A stretch of DNA of 19,876 nucleotides from Bacillota bacterium. Its GTDB lineage: Bacteria > Bacillota > Clostridia > Christensenellales > SZUA-584. Position numbers and translations under genes: made by a program. Within the stretch, counting starts at the first letter, position 1. Every line of letters starts with the position of its first letter. Shown here in pieces: positions 1-7,034 of this stretch. The DNA lies in the NCBI GenBank assembly GCA_023416745.1, contig JAEZHF010000092.1:1-19876 (forward strand), read 5' to 3'. The notes under the pieces were generated by a model. It did no database searches, was not told the origin of the DNA, and saw nothing but the letters and a program-made list of their open reading frames with translations.

Positions 1-2
1 AC

Positions 3-770
3 ATCGCCAAACAGGCACCGAATGTTGCCCGGATGAAGCTTCTGGGCGCCAGAGTTGTGCCTGTTTCTCACGGGCTCAAAACGCTCAAGGAAGCTGTGGA
101 TGCCGCTTTTGAAGCCTACATGGGTGAATATGAAGAGGCTATCTATTGCATCGGATCGGTCGTGGGCCCGCATCCTTTTCCGCTCATGGTGAGAGATTTT
201 CAGACCATAGTGGGGGTGGAGGCCAGAGAGCAGTTTTTGAACATGACAGGCAATCTTCCAGACGCGGTTGTGGCTTGCGTGGGCGGCGGCTCAAATGCCG
301 CGGGCATCATGACTCCGTTCCTGAATGATCCGGTCGATCTTTATGGGGTGGAACCCATGGGCATAGGAACAAAAATCGGTGAACATGCCGCGAGTTTAAC
401 TTACGGCACTGAAGGCGTTATGCACGGGTTCAATTCGATCATGCTGCAGAACGATAAGGGAGAGCCGGATCCGGTATATTCTGTTGCCAGCGGTCTCGAT
501 TATCCTTCAGTGGGGCCGGAACACGCGTATCTTCGTGATCTGGGAAGAGTCATTTATAAGTCCGCATCAGACGATGAGGCCATCGACGCTTTCTTTTTAC
601 TGTCCAGGCTGGAAGGTATTATTCCGGCACTGGAAAGCGCTCACGCGGTTGCTTATGCCATTAAGCTGGCAAAAGAAATGGACACCGGTTCAATACTCGT
701 AAACTGCTCGGGTCGAGGCGATAAGGATCTGGATTTTGTTCTGGAGAATTATGGCGACCGACTGCGGTGA
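3..770 (+). CDS. trpB: Tryptophan synthase beta chain, 3' portion (5' end outside window)
   Basis: This is the pyridoxal-phosphate subunit that condenses indole with serine to make tryptophan, normally in an alpha2-beta2 complex with TrpA. The window holds the last 255 codons of a protein that is usually about 390-400 residues, so the catalytic lysine lies upstream. Visible hallmarks are the AKQAPNVARMKLLGA segment, VGPHPFP, the phosphate-binding CVGGGSNA loop, SAHA near EGIIPALES, and the C-terminal NCSGRGDKD motif that contacts the PLP ring. The frame is open from base 3 to the TGA at 768-770. No trpA follows; selD starts 46 bases downstream. Base composition is closer to even than in the GC-rich genes that follow. 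Identification rests on colinear resemblance to canonical TrpB1 proteins and is firm; its own operon cannot be judged from here. Confidence 0.95.
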   Translation: MAKQAPNVARMKLLGARVVPVSHGLKTLKEAVDAAFEAYMGEYEEAIYCIGSVVGPHPFPLMVRDFQTIVGVEAREQFLNMTGNLPDAVVACVGGGSNAAGIMTPFLNDPVDLYGVEPMGIGTKIGEHAASLTYGTEGVMHGFNSIMLQNDKGEPDPVYSVASGLDYPSVGPEHAYLRDLGRVIYKSASDDEAIDAFFLLSRLEGIIPALESAHAVAYAIKLAKEMDTGSILVNCSGRGDKDLDFVLENYGDRLR

Positions 771-816
771 TAAATCAATGTGATTTTGGGCAAGGTTTTC
801 TGATGGAGGTACCGCA

Positions 817-1863
817 ATGACGGACAAGATCAAGCTGACCAAGCTGGCCAAATGCGCCGGATGCGGCGCCAAGGTGGGCGCGGGCGTGCTGGCGCAGCTG
901 CTGGAGGATATCAAGGTGCACTCGGACCCGAACCTGCTGGTGGGGTTTGACCGTAGCGACGACGCGTCCGTATACAAGATCAGCGACGAGCTGGCGCTGG
1001 TACAGACGGTGGACTTCTTTCCGCCGATTGCGGATGACCCGTATACCTTCGGTGCCATCGCGGCGACCAACGCGTTGTCCGATGTTTATGCGATGGGCGG
1101 CGAGCCCAAGCTGGCGCTTAACATCATGGCGGTGCCCGAGGACATGCCCAAAGAAACGGTTCATGAAATACTGCGCGGCGGTTATGATAAGGTGTATGAG
1201 GCGGGCGCGCTGATCACCGGCGGGCACAGCATTTATGACGAGGAGCCCAAATACGGGCTGGCGGTGACCGGCTTCGTGCATCCGGATAAGATACTGACGA
1301 ACTCGGGCGCAAGGCCGGGCGACGTGCTGCTGTTCACCAAGCCGGTGGGAATCGGTGTGCTGACATCTGCTATGAAAGCCGGGCTCGTCAGCGAGGAAAC
1401 CGAGAAATTGGCGTATCGGCTGATGACAACGCTGAACAAAGCCGCGCGGGACGCAATGGTCAAGTACGACGTGCATGCGTGCACCGATGTGACAGGTTTT
1501 GGCATGATGGGGCATCTGCTGGAGATGGCGCAGGGCAGCGACGTGGAGCTGCATGTGGACGTTAATGGCATCGATATGATACCCGACGCGGTGGAGTTCG
1601 CGCGGATGGGCGTATTGCCCGCGGGCATGTACCGCAACCGCAGCTTCGCTGAGGATGCTGTAGATGTCGGCAATACACCGCTGGAGAAGGCGGACTTGCT
1701 GTTCGACCCGCAGACGGCGGGCGGGCTGGTGATTTCCGTCAGCAAAGCGGATGCGGACGCGCTGTTTGAGGAGCTAAAAAACTGCGTGCCGTCGGCGCAG
1801 CGCATCGGAACGGTTGCTTCTTACGGCGGCGGAAAACGTATATTTTTGGAAGTGACGGGATGA
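817..1863 (+). CDS. selD: Selenide, water dikinase (selenophosphate synthase)
   Basis: SelD makes selenophosphate from selenide and ATP in the cytoplasm, the selenium donor for selenocysteine tRNA, selenouridine in tRNA and selenium-dependent molybdenum hydroxylases. The 348 residues are of normal family length. The N-terminal glycine-rich loop CAGCGAK (residues 13-19) carries a cysteine at position 16, matching E. coli Cys17, and Lys19 matching Lys20. The usual second cysteine (E. coli Cys19) is alanine, while Cys13 replaces a glycine. The AIRS-type ATP-binding core follows with VQTVDFFPPIADDP, ATNALSDVYAMGG and a C-terminal DPQTAGGL motif. No in-frame TGA is seen, so this is a cysteine form. 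GGAGGT at 805-810 sets the ATG at 817. The gene overlaps the next by ATGA. No selA, selB or selenocysteine tRNA is seen in the window, so the use of the selenophosphate is open. Confidence 0.97.
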   Translation: MTDKIKLTKLAKCAGCGAKVGAGVLAQLLEDIKVHSDPNLLVGFDRSDDASVYKISDELALVQTVDFFPPIADDPYTFGAIAATNALSDVYAMGGEPKLALNIMAVPEDMPKETVHEILRGGYDKVYEAGALITGGHSIYDEEPKYGLAVTGFVHPDKILTNSGARPGDVLLFTKPVGIGVLTSAMKAGLVSEETEKLAYRLMTTLNKAARDAMVKYDVHACTDVTGFGMMGHLLEMAQGSDVELHVDVNGIDMIPDAVEFARMGVLPAGMYRNRSFAEDAVDVGNTPLEKADLLFDPQTAGGLVISVSKADADALFEELKNCVPSAQRIGTVASYGGGKRIFLEVTG

Positions 1864-2750
1864 ACTATAATCTGAAACAGCTGGAGGCGTTTGCCGCAGT
1901 TGTGGAATGCGGCAGCTTTACCGCAGCAGCGGAGAGGCTGTATCTGGCTCAGTCCACCGTGAGCGGGCATGTGGCGGCGCTGGAAAAAGACATCGGCGTG
2001 CCGCTGATCGTACGGTCAGGCAAGCGCCGTATCGTACTGACGGAGGAGGGGCGGCGGGTATACGCCCATTCCAAGGCTATTCTGCAAAGCTGCGACCAGC
2101 TCTCGCGGGAGCTGGAGGAGCGCACGTCGGTGGAGCTGGCACTGGCGGCTTCCACCATACCGATGAGCTATCTGCTGCCCGGGCTGATCGCCGGATTCTC
2201 GCAAAGGATGCCTGAGTGCCGTTTCACGCTGCGCGGCGGAGACAGCACGTGCGTGCACGAGCAGGTGTTGGACGGCGACGTGCAGATCGGCTTCGTGGGC
2301 GCGGTAATAAACCGCAAGGAGCTGGTGTACGATCTGCTGTGCGAAGACAGACTGGTGCTGCTGACACCCGACAATGAGAAGTTCCGCGGTTTGCAGAGCG
2401 AGGGGGTATCAGGGGACTCGTTGCTGTCCGAACCGCTGATTTTCCGCGAGGGCGGGTCCGGCACACAGCTGGCGGTGGATAAGTTTCTGTGCGAGAATCG
2501 TATTAAGACGGAGGATATTCACGTCGTCGCGCGGATGGACAACAACGACACGATACTGCGCGCTGTGGCGCAGGGGCTGGGCGTCGCAGTGGTGTCTGAG
2601 TTGGCGGCGGGTATGGCGCAGAACGTGCTGTGCTTTCCGCTGGAGGGCAAGAGCACGGTGCGCTGCCTGTATATGATTCATCCCAAGGACCGCAGGCTGA
2701 CAAATACGGCGCAGGCGTTTCGGGATTATATTCTAAGCCGCAACAAATAA
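1860..2750 (+). CDS. LysR-family transcriptional regulator, selenium-locus type
   Basis: A 296-residue LysR-type regulator of standard length. The N-terminal winged helix-turn-helix (about residues 1-60) shows LKQLEAFAAVVECGSFTAAA, QSTVSGHVAALEKDIG and LTEEGRRVY. The C-terminal effector-binding domain spans roughly residues 90-290. Its start overlaps the selD stop as ATGA at 1860-1863, implying translational coupling and a shared transcript. LysR genes coupled to selD recur in clostridial selenium loci, and NCBI recognises a selenium-metabolism-associated LysR family; membership here is inferred from context and general likeness. The ligand is unknown, and a sulfur or selenium metabolite would be a natural guess. 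Candidate targets are the dyads in the two gaps downstream (2791-2803 and 3685-3698). Confidence 0.9.
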   Translation: MNYNLKQLEAFAAVVECGSFTAAAERLYLAQSTVSGHVAALEKDIGVPLIVRSGKRRIVLTEEGRRVYAHSKAILQSCDQLSRELEERTSVELALAASTIPMSYLLPGLIAGFSQRMPECRFTLRGGDSTCVHEQVLDGDVQIGFVGAVINRKELVYDLLCEDRLVLLTPDNEKFRGLQSEGVSGDSLLSEPLIFREGGSGTQLAVDKFLCENRIKTEDIHVVARMDNNDTILRAVAQGLGVAVVSELAAGMAQNVLCFPLEGKSTVRCLYMIHPKDRRLTNTAQAFRDYILSRNK

Positions 2751-2770
2751 GCGGAAAAATCCATAAAAAA

Positions 2771-2803
2771 AATACGTATTAGTATCGACGATTCCGATGG
2801 AAT
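2771..2803. promoter_or_regulatory. Candidate LysR operator upstream of the activase gene
   Basis: Two symmetric elements lie in the 128-base gap after the LysR gene: a perfect 10-base palindrome AATACGTATT at 2771-2780 and the dyad ATTCC-N3-GGAAT at 2791-2803. The second is centred about 67 bases before the transcription start expected from the promoter at 2828-2857, which is where LysR-type recognition sites usually sit. It is not an exact T-N11-A box. The assignment is inference from symmetry and position. Confidence 0.4.
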
Positions 2804-2827
2804 GCATTGTTCTATCAGATATTTGAA

Positions 2828-2857
2828 TTGGCGTTTTTTAGTATGGGTTTTTATAAT
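2828..2857 (+). promoter_or_regulatory. Candidate sigma-A promoter for the activase-yedF-reductase genes
   Basis: TTGGCG (2828-2833) and a perfect TATAAT (2852-2857) are separated by 18 bases. The start of transcription would fall near 2864, giving a very short leader before the ribosome site at 2866-2871. This separates the selD-lysR unit from the rest of the locus. The -35 box matches only in its TTG half, so a regulator may be needed. Confidence 0.45.
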
Positions 2858-2878
2858 GAAATTACAAGAGGTATGGGG

Positions 2879-3655
2879 ATGAATTACATCGGTATTGATA
2901 TTGGCTCGACATGCACCAAAACAGTGGTGCTGGATGAAAACGAGACGCTTGTTCTGCAATTAGCTGTACCCACCGGATGGAGCAGCGTGGGGACGGCGGA
3001 GGCCATCCGCCAAAAGCTGCTGGAAAATGGAATAGAGGTGGCGGGTTCGCCCTGCGTGGCCACCGGCTATGGGCGGGCAGCAGTGCCCTACGCGGACAAG
3101 GCGGTGACGGAGATCACCTGCCATGCAAAAGGAGCGTGCTCCATCTTTTTGCGGCGCGACATGACGGTAATCGATATCGGCGGGCAGGACACCAAAATCA
3201 TCCGCATCGAGGACGGCGTGGTGAAAGACTTCATCATGAACGACAAATGTTCGGCGGGGACGGGGCGCTTTCTGGAAGTGATGGCAAACACGCTGGCTGT
3301 TTCGCCCAAAGCGCTGTGCGCGCTGGCGGCGCAGGGTGGCAATACGTCCATCAGCTCCATGTGTACGGTGTTCGCGGAGTCTGAAGTGATCAGCCTGATT
3401 GGGCGGGGAGAGAAGCGCGAAAACATCGCGTTCGCGGTGGTGGATTCCATCGTGCAGAAGGTGGCCTCGCAGGCCAAGCGGCTGATAAGCGCCGGCGTTG
3501 TCTGTCTGACGGGCGGGTTGTGTGATAGCACTTACATTATTGATGCGCTGTCCGGCGTGCTGCGAACGCAGGTGGTGTCCAATGAACAGGGACGGTATGC
3601 GGGTGCCATCGGCGCGGCGCTGCATGCGATGAAGGGCGCGAAGGCTGACGGGTAA
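2879..3655 (+). CDS. Acyl-CoA dehydratase activase-type ATPase (reductase partner of the double-cubane enzyme)
   Basis: A 258-residue member of the BadF/BadG/HgdC ASKHA ATPase family. These homodimers hold one [4Fe-4S] cluster between subunits and use ATP to push a low-potential electron into a partner iron-sulfur enzyme. Visible motifs are the phosphate-1 loop GIDIGSTCTK at the N terminus, VATGYGR, EITCHAKGA, the second phosphate loop DIGGQDTK, the cluster-ligand regions NDKCSAGTGRF and SSMCTVFAESE, and a late TGG turn. The ATG at 2879 is chosen because AGAGGT at 2866-2871 is 7 bases upstream and the IGIDIGS strand begins just after it; the open frame extends further up to 2807 without a ribosome site. 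The likely partner is the HgdB-like protein at 5760-7034 in the same locus, matching the DCCP/DCCP-reductase pairs of anaerobes. The substrate of the pair is not known from the sequence. Confidence 0.92.
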   Translation: MNYIGIDIGSTCTKTVVLDENETLVLQLAVPTGWSSVGTAEAIRQKLLENGIEVAGSPCVATGYGRAAVPYADKAVTEITCHAKGACSIFLRRDMTVIDIGGQDTKIIRIEDGVVKDFIMNDKCSAGTGRFLEVMANTLAVSPKALCALAAQGGNTSISSMCTVFAESEVISLIGRGEKRENIAFAVVDSIVQKVASQAKRLISAGVVCLTGGLCDSTYIIDALSGVLRTQVVSNEQGRYAGAIGAALHAMKGAKADG

Positions 3656-3684
3656 ACCGGCTGCGACGGAGACAAGAGATGAGT

Positions 3685-3698
3685 ATTTCCCCGGAAAT
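3685..3698. promoter_or_regulatory. Dyad ATTTCC-N2-GGAAAT upstream of yedF
   Basis: A perfect inverted repeat with six-base arms lies in the 83-base gap between the activase gene and yedF, which otherwise breaks the tight gene packing. It shares the TTCC...GGAA core with the dyad at 2791-2803, although the spacing differs (2 versus 3 bases). It could be a second binding site for the LysR protein or simply a small hairpin. No convincing promoter was seen beside it. Confidence 0.3.
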
Positions 3699-3738
3699 GT
3701 TATTAATATTTAGATGATACGGTAAGGAGGAAACGATA

Positions 3739-4353
3739 ATGGAAAAGCTGATCGTCAACGCGGTGGGGGAACAGTGCCCGATACCCGTGGTTAAGGCCAC
3801 AAAGGCGCTGAACGGGATGATGGAAGCAGGCGTTCTGGAAGTGCACGTGGACAACGAGATCGCCGTACAGAACGTGACACGGTTGGCGGCGGGCAAGGGC
3901 TACAAGGTGAGCAGCGAAAAGAAAAGCGACAAGCTCTTTGTGATCACGATGGAGGTGACAGATCTGCCCGCGGCAGGCGCGCCGGAGCCGGAATGCGCGT
4001 GTGTTCCTGACATTCGTGGCAACACGGTGGTCGCAATCGATTCTGCCGCGATGGGTAGTGGGGACGACGAGCTGGGAAAGACCCTGATGAAGGGGTTCAT
4101 CTACGCATTGTCGCAGCTGGAGGAACTGCCGAAGACCGTTCTTCTCTACAACGGCGGTGCGACCATTCCGGTGGAAGGGTCGGTGAGTTTGGAAGACTTG
4201 AAAAGCATGGAGGCGCAGGGGGTGGAGATCATGACATGCGGCACCTGTTTGAATTTCTACGGACTGACCGATAAGCTGGCCGTGGGGCAGGTCGGCAATA
4301 TGTATGCCATCGTGGAGACGCTCTGCGGTGCGGGCAAGGTCATCAAGCCGTGA
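3739..4353 (+). CDS. yedF: Selenium metabolism protein YedF (TusA-like plus DsrE-like domains)
   Basis: A 204-residue two-domain protein matching the YedF family that tracks with selD. Residues 1-72 form a TusA/SirA-like fold with the Cys-Pro-x-Pro motif (QCPIPVVKAT, Cys13), the site that carries a persulfide or perselenide in relatives. A linker rich in Ala, Pro and acidic residues contains a Cys-x-Cys pair (Cys86, Cys88). The C-terminal DsrE-like domain (about 95-204) shows TVLLYNGGA and EIMTCGTCLNFYG with Cys167 and Cys170. AAGGAGG at 3724-3730 defines the ATG. Its stop overlaps the GTG start of the desulfurase gene (GTGA at 4350-4353), suggesting stoichiometric synthesis of a donor-acceptor pair. 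The role as a sulfur or selenium carrier between desulfurase and SelD is inference from the fold and neighbours. Confidence 0.93.
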   Translation: MEKLIVNAVGEQCPIPVVKATKALNGMMEAGVLEVHVDNEIAVQNVTRLAAGKGYKVSSEKKSDKLFVITMEVTDLPAAGAPEPECACVPDIRGNTVVAIDSAAMGSGDDELGKTLMKGFIYALSQLEELPKTVLLYNGGATIPVEGSVSLEDLKSMEAQGVEIMTCGTCLNFYGLTDKLAVGQVGNMYAIVETLCGAGKVIKP

Positions 4354-5486
4354 TATATCTCGATAACGCGGCGACAACATTGCGCAAGCCGCCGGAAGTG
4401 ATTGAGGCCGTGATGCGGGCAATGAATGCGCTGGGTAACGCCTCGCGCGGGACGCACGCCAGCAGCCTCGATGCCTCGCGCACCATTTATGACGCACGCG
4501 TCAAGATCGCGAAGCTGTTCGGGTGCAGACGCGCCGACCACGTGGTGTTCACCAGTAATGCCACGGAGGCGCTGAACATTGCCATTAATGGAACGATAGG
4601 CTCTAAAAAGCATGTGATAACCACGGACTTGGAGCATAACTCCGTTTTGAGGCCGCTGTACCGTCTGGAGGCGGAGAGGCAGGTTGAACTGAACTTTGCA
4701 GCGGCGGACCGCCACGGTAATATCGATTACGCGGATCTTGAAAGGCTGGTACGTCCGGACACGCAGGCCATCGTGTGTACGCACGCGTCCAACCTGACCG
4801 GCAACATGGTAGACTTGGCGCAGGTGGGGCGGATCGCGAAAGCTCACAACCTGCTGTTCATCGTGGACGCTGCGCAAACGGCGGGCGAATTCCCCATCGA
4901 CATGGAAGTTATGGGCATCGACATATTATGCTTTACGGGACACAAGGCGCTGATGGGCCCGCAGGGCACCGGCGGCCTGTGCATGCGCGAGGGCGTCGCC
5001 ATCAAGCCGTGGAAGGTGGGCGGCACTGGTGTGCAGACGTACAGTCAGACGCAACCGGAAGCGCTGCCTGCGCTGCTGGAAGCGGGCACGCTGAACGGAC
5101 ACGGTATCGCAGGACTGACTGCGGCGGTGGACTATATCAATTCCGTGGGCATTGAAGCGATACGGGTCAAAGAGGATTATCTGACGCGCCGCTTTGTTGA
5201 CGGCGTTTCGCGTTTTGGGGGCGTTACGGTATACGGCGACTTTGCGGCGGAGCGGCACGCGCCGGTGGTCGCGCTGAATATTCGGGATTATGACTCTGGC
5301 GCAGTGGCCGACGAACTGTCCGAAGCGTACGGCATCGCGGTTCGACCCGGGGCTCACTGCGCGCCCCGAATGCATCAGGCGCTGGGCACAACGCAGCAGG
5401 GAGCGGTGCGCTTCAGTTTCGGGTGGTTTACGGAGGCTGCGGACGTGGATGCGGCAATAAGGGCTGTAAAGGAGCTGGCTGGATGA
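4350..5486 (+). CDS. Cysteine desulfurase-family aminotransferase class V (possible selenocysteine lyase activity)
   Basis: A 378-residue PLP enzyme of the class-V family, releasing sulfur from cysteine (or selenium from selenocysteine) as an enzyme-bound persulfide or perselenide. It begins YLDNAATT. His96 in DLEHNSV, Asp173 and Gln176 in VDAAQTAGE, and the PLP lysine Lys199 in FTGHKALMGPQGTGG are present. The catalytic cysteine is Cys337 in RPGAHCAPRMHQALGT, and the C terminus has GAVRFSFGWFT. The layout matches the group often annotated as the cysteine desulfurase family protein found beside yedF and selD. The start is GTG at 4350, overlapping the yedF stop; the next gene overlaps its stop by ATGA. 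Sulfur versus selenium preference cannot be read from the sequence. The chosen start places YLDN at residues 3-6, as usual in the family. Confidence 0.94.
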   Translation: MIYLDNAATTLRKPPEVIEAVMRAMNALGNASRGTHASSLDASRTIYDARVKIAKLFGCRRADHVVFTSNATEALNIAINGTIGSKKHVITTDLEHNSVLRPLYRLEAERQVELNFAAADRHGNIDYADLERLVRPDTQAIVCTHASNLTGNMVDLAQVGRIAKAHNLLFIVDAAQTAGEFPIDMEVMGIDILCFTGHKALMGPQGTGGLCMREGVAIKPWKVGGTGVQTYSQTQPEALPALLEAGTLNGHGIAGLTAAVDYINSVGIEAIRVKEDYLTRRFVDGVSRFGGVTVYGDFAAERHAPVVALNIRDYDSGAVADELSEAYGIAVRPGAHCAPRMHQALGTTQQGAVRFSFGWFTEAADVDAAIRAVKELAG

Positions 5487-5719
5487 GAACGAAGCAGCTG
5501 CGGCTGATCGTAACGTTCCACACAACGACGTCCGCGATGGCGATGGAGAAGGTGTGTGCGGAGAAGGGGATTGCCGGACGGCTGATTCCCGTGCCGCGGG
5601 ACATCACCGCGGGCTGTGGCATGGCTTGGAGCGCGCCGGTGGAGGCAAGGAGCGCTGTCGAGAATACGGCGCGGGAAGCCGCTATTGAAACGGACGGCTG
5701 GTATGAGCTGATGGTTTGA
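5483..5719 (+). CDS. DUF3343 small Se/S-carrier-like protein, copy 1
   Basis: A 78-residue protein of the DUF3343 type, a putative Se/S carrier family. The conserved core is visible: FHTTTSAMAMEKVCAEKGI followed by RLIPVPRDITAGCGMAW, with the likely carrier cysteine at Cys45 in the AGCGM loop. The ATG at 5483 overlaps the desulfurase stop (ATGA at 5483-5486), so an upstream in-frame start at 5423 is not needed. Position directly behind a desulfurase fits a protein that accepts the persulfide or perselenide. The second copy lies just beyond the reductase gene. Biochemical role is inferred, not shown. Confidence 0.88.
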   Translation: MRTKQLRLIVTFHTTTSAMAMEKVCAEKGIAGRLIPVPRDITAGCGMAWSAPVEARSAVENTAREAAIETDGWYELMV

Positions 5720-5759
5720 CAGACAAGACAGTGAAATATATGTGAGGAGGATATATATA

Positions 5760-7034
5760 GTGTCGGATTACGTACAGATGTGGAAGGACCTTGGCATGGA
5801 TCTGGAGACGCACGATCTGCTGTGCCAGGTGCTGCCAACCGCGGTGGGGGATGTGTTTATGTCGCAGGAGAACAGACCCACGGGCATGGATTTCTGGGAT
5901 CTGGTGATCTCCGAAGTCCATGGTATTCGCCCCGCGGAGCTGATTGAAGCGCAAAAAGCAGGGCGCAAGGTGTTCGGCACGTTCTGCGTGTTTGTCCCCG
6001 ACGAGGTGGTGATTGCGGCAAACGGCATCGTGACAGGATTGTGCGGAGGCTCGCAGTTCTGGGTGGCCGACGGCGAGGCCGTGCTGCCCAAGAGCACCTG
6101 CTCGCTGATCAAGGCGTCGGTGGGCGCACGGCTGGGCAAGACCTGTCCGTTCTTCCGCATTGCCGATATGTACGTGGGCGAAACCACGTGCGACGGCAAG
6201 AAGAAGGCATATGAGATACTCGGCGAGGATGTGCCCATGCACATCATGGACGTGCCGCAGATGAAGAGGGACAAGGACATCGTCAAGTGGAAGGAAGAGA
6301 TTGCGGACTTTGCCAAGGTGGTTCAGGAGTTTACCGGAAATGTGATCTCTGCCGAGAAGCTGGGCAATGCTATCAAAATCGTCAATGAGAAGCGCAAGGC
6401 GATCCAGCGTGTGTATGACGCGCGCAAATCCGAATGCCTGCCGATATCCGGCCGGGACGCGCTGCTGATGATACAGATCGCGTTCTTTGATGACCCGGAA
6501 CGCTGTGCAAAAATGTGCAACCGGCTGGCTGACGAGCTGGAGCAACGAATCAAGGACGGCGTGTGCGTGGTGCCTGCGGGAACCAAACGGATTCTCGTCA
6601 CCGGGACGCCGCTCGCGGTGCCCAACTGGAAGCTGCACAACATCATCGAAACCAGCGGCGGCGCGGTGGTGTGCGAGGAGATGTGCACCGGCACCCGCTA
6701 CTTTGAGAACCTGGTGGACGAGACGAAGACGACGCTGGATGAGCAGTACATGGCGCTGTCCGAGCGGTACATGAAGAACAACTGCGCCTGTTTCACGCCC
6801 AACACCGGCCGAATCGACGACATAATGCGCATGGTCAAGGAATACAAGGCGGATGGCGTGATCGACTGCAGCCTCAAGTTCTGCGGCCTCTACGATACCG
6901 AGAAGTATAATGTATCGCGGGCGCTCAAGGACGCGGGCGTACCGGTGCTGAGCCTTGAGACAGACTACAATGATACCGATGCTGAGCAGCTGCGTACGAG
7001 AATCGGCGCGTTCATCGAAATGCTCAATGACTGA
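5760..7034 (+). CDS. Double-cubane-cluster-type anaerobic reductase (HgdB/2-hydroxyacyl-CoA dehydratase D-component family)
   Basis: A 424-residue iron-sulfur enzyme of the 2-hydroxyacyl-CoA dehydratase/benzoyl-CoA reductase family. It resembles the single-subunit class (E. coli YjiM-like) that includes the DCCP protein with a double-cubane cluster, which receives electrons from an ATP-dependent activase. Many cysteines sit in short family-type motifs: GTFCVFVPDE (Cys76), LPKSTCSLIKA (Cys114), GKTCPFFRIADMY (Cys129), GETTCDGKKK (Cys144), VVCEEMCTGTRY (Cys305, Cys309), NNCACFTPN (Cys342, Cys344) and DCSLKFCGLYDTEK (Cys370, Cys375). Which of them bind iron was not assigned. The start is GTG at 5760 because GAGGAGG (5744-5750) lies 9 bases before it; an earlier in-frame GTG at 5742 would overlap that ribosome site. 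It is the likely partner of the activase at 2879-3655. Substrate is unknown; the locus suggests a selenium or sulfur compound. Confidence 0.92.
   Translation: MSDYVQMWKDLGMDLETHDLLCQVLPTAVGDVFMSQENRPTGMDFWDLVISEVHGIRPAELIEAQKAGRKVFGTFCVFVPDEVVIAANGIVTGLCGGSQFWVADGEAVLPKSTCSLIKASVGARLGKTCPFFRIADMYVGETTCDGKKKAYEILGEDVPMHIMDVPQMKRDKDIVKWKEEIADFAKVVQEFTGNVISAEKLGNAIKIVNEKRKAIQRVYDARKSECLPISGRDALLMIQIAFFDDPERCAKMCNRLADELEQRIKDGVCVVPAGTKRILVTGTPLAVPNWKLHNIIETSGGAVVCEEMCTGTRYFENLVDETKTTLDEQYMALSERYMKNNCACFTPNTGRIDDIMRMVKEYKADGVIDCSLKFCGLYDTEKYNVSRALKDAGVPVLSLETDYNDTDAEQLRTRIGAFIEMLND

Noticed and set aside
775..1554. 259-codon minus-strand frame opposite selD
   Set aside because: The plus strand encodes an unambiguous SelD; the minus reading has no recognisable domain.
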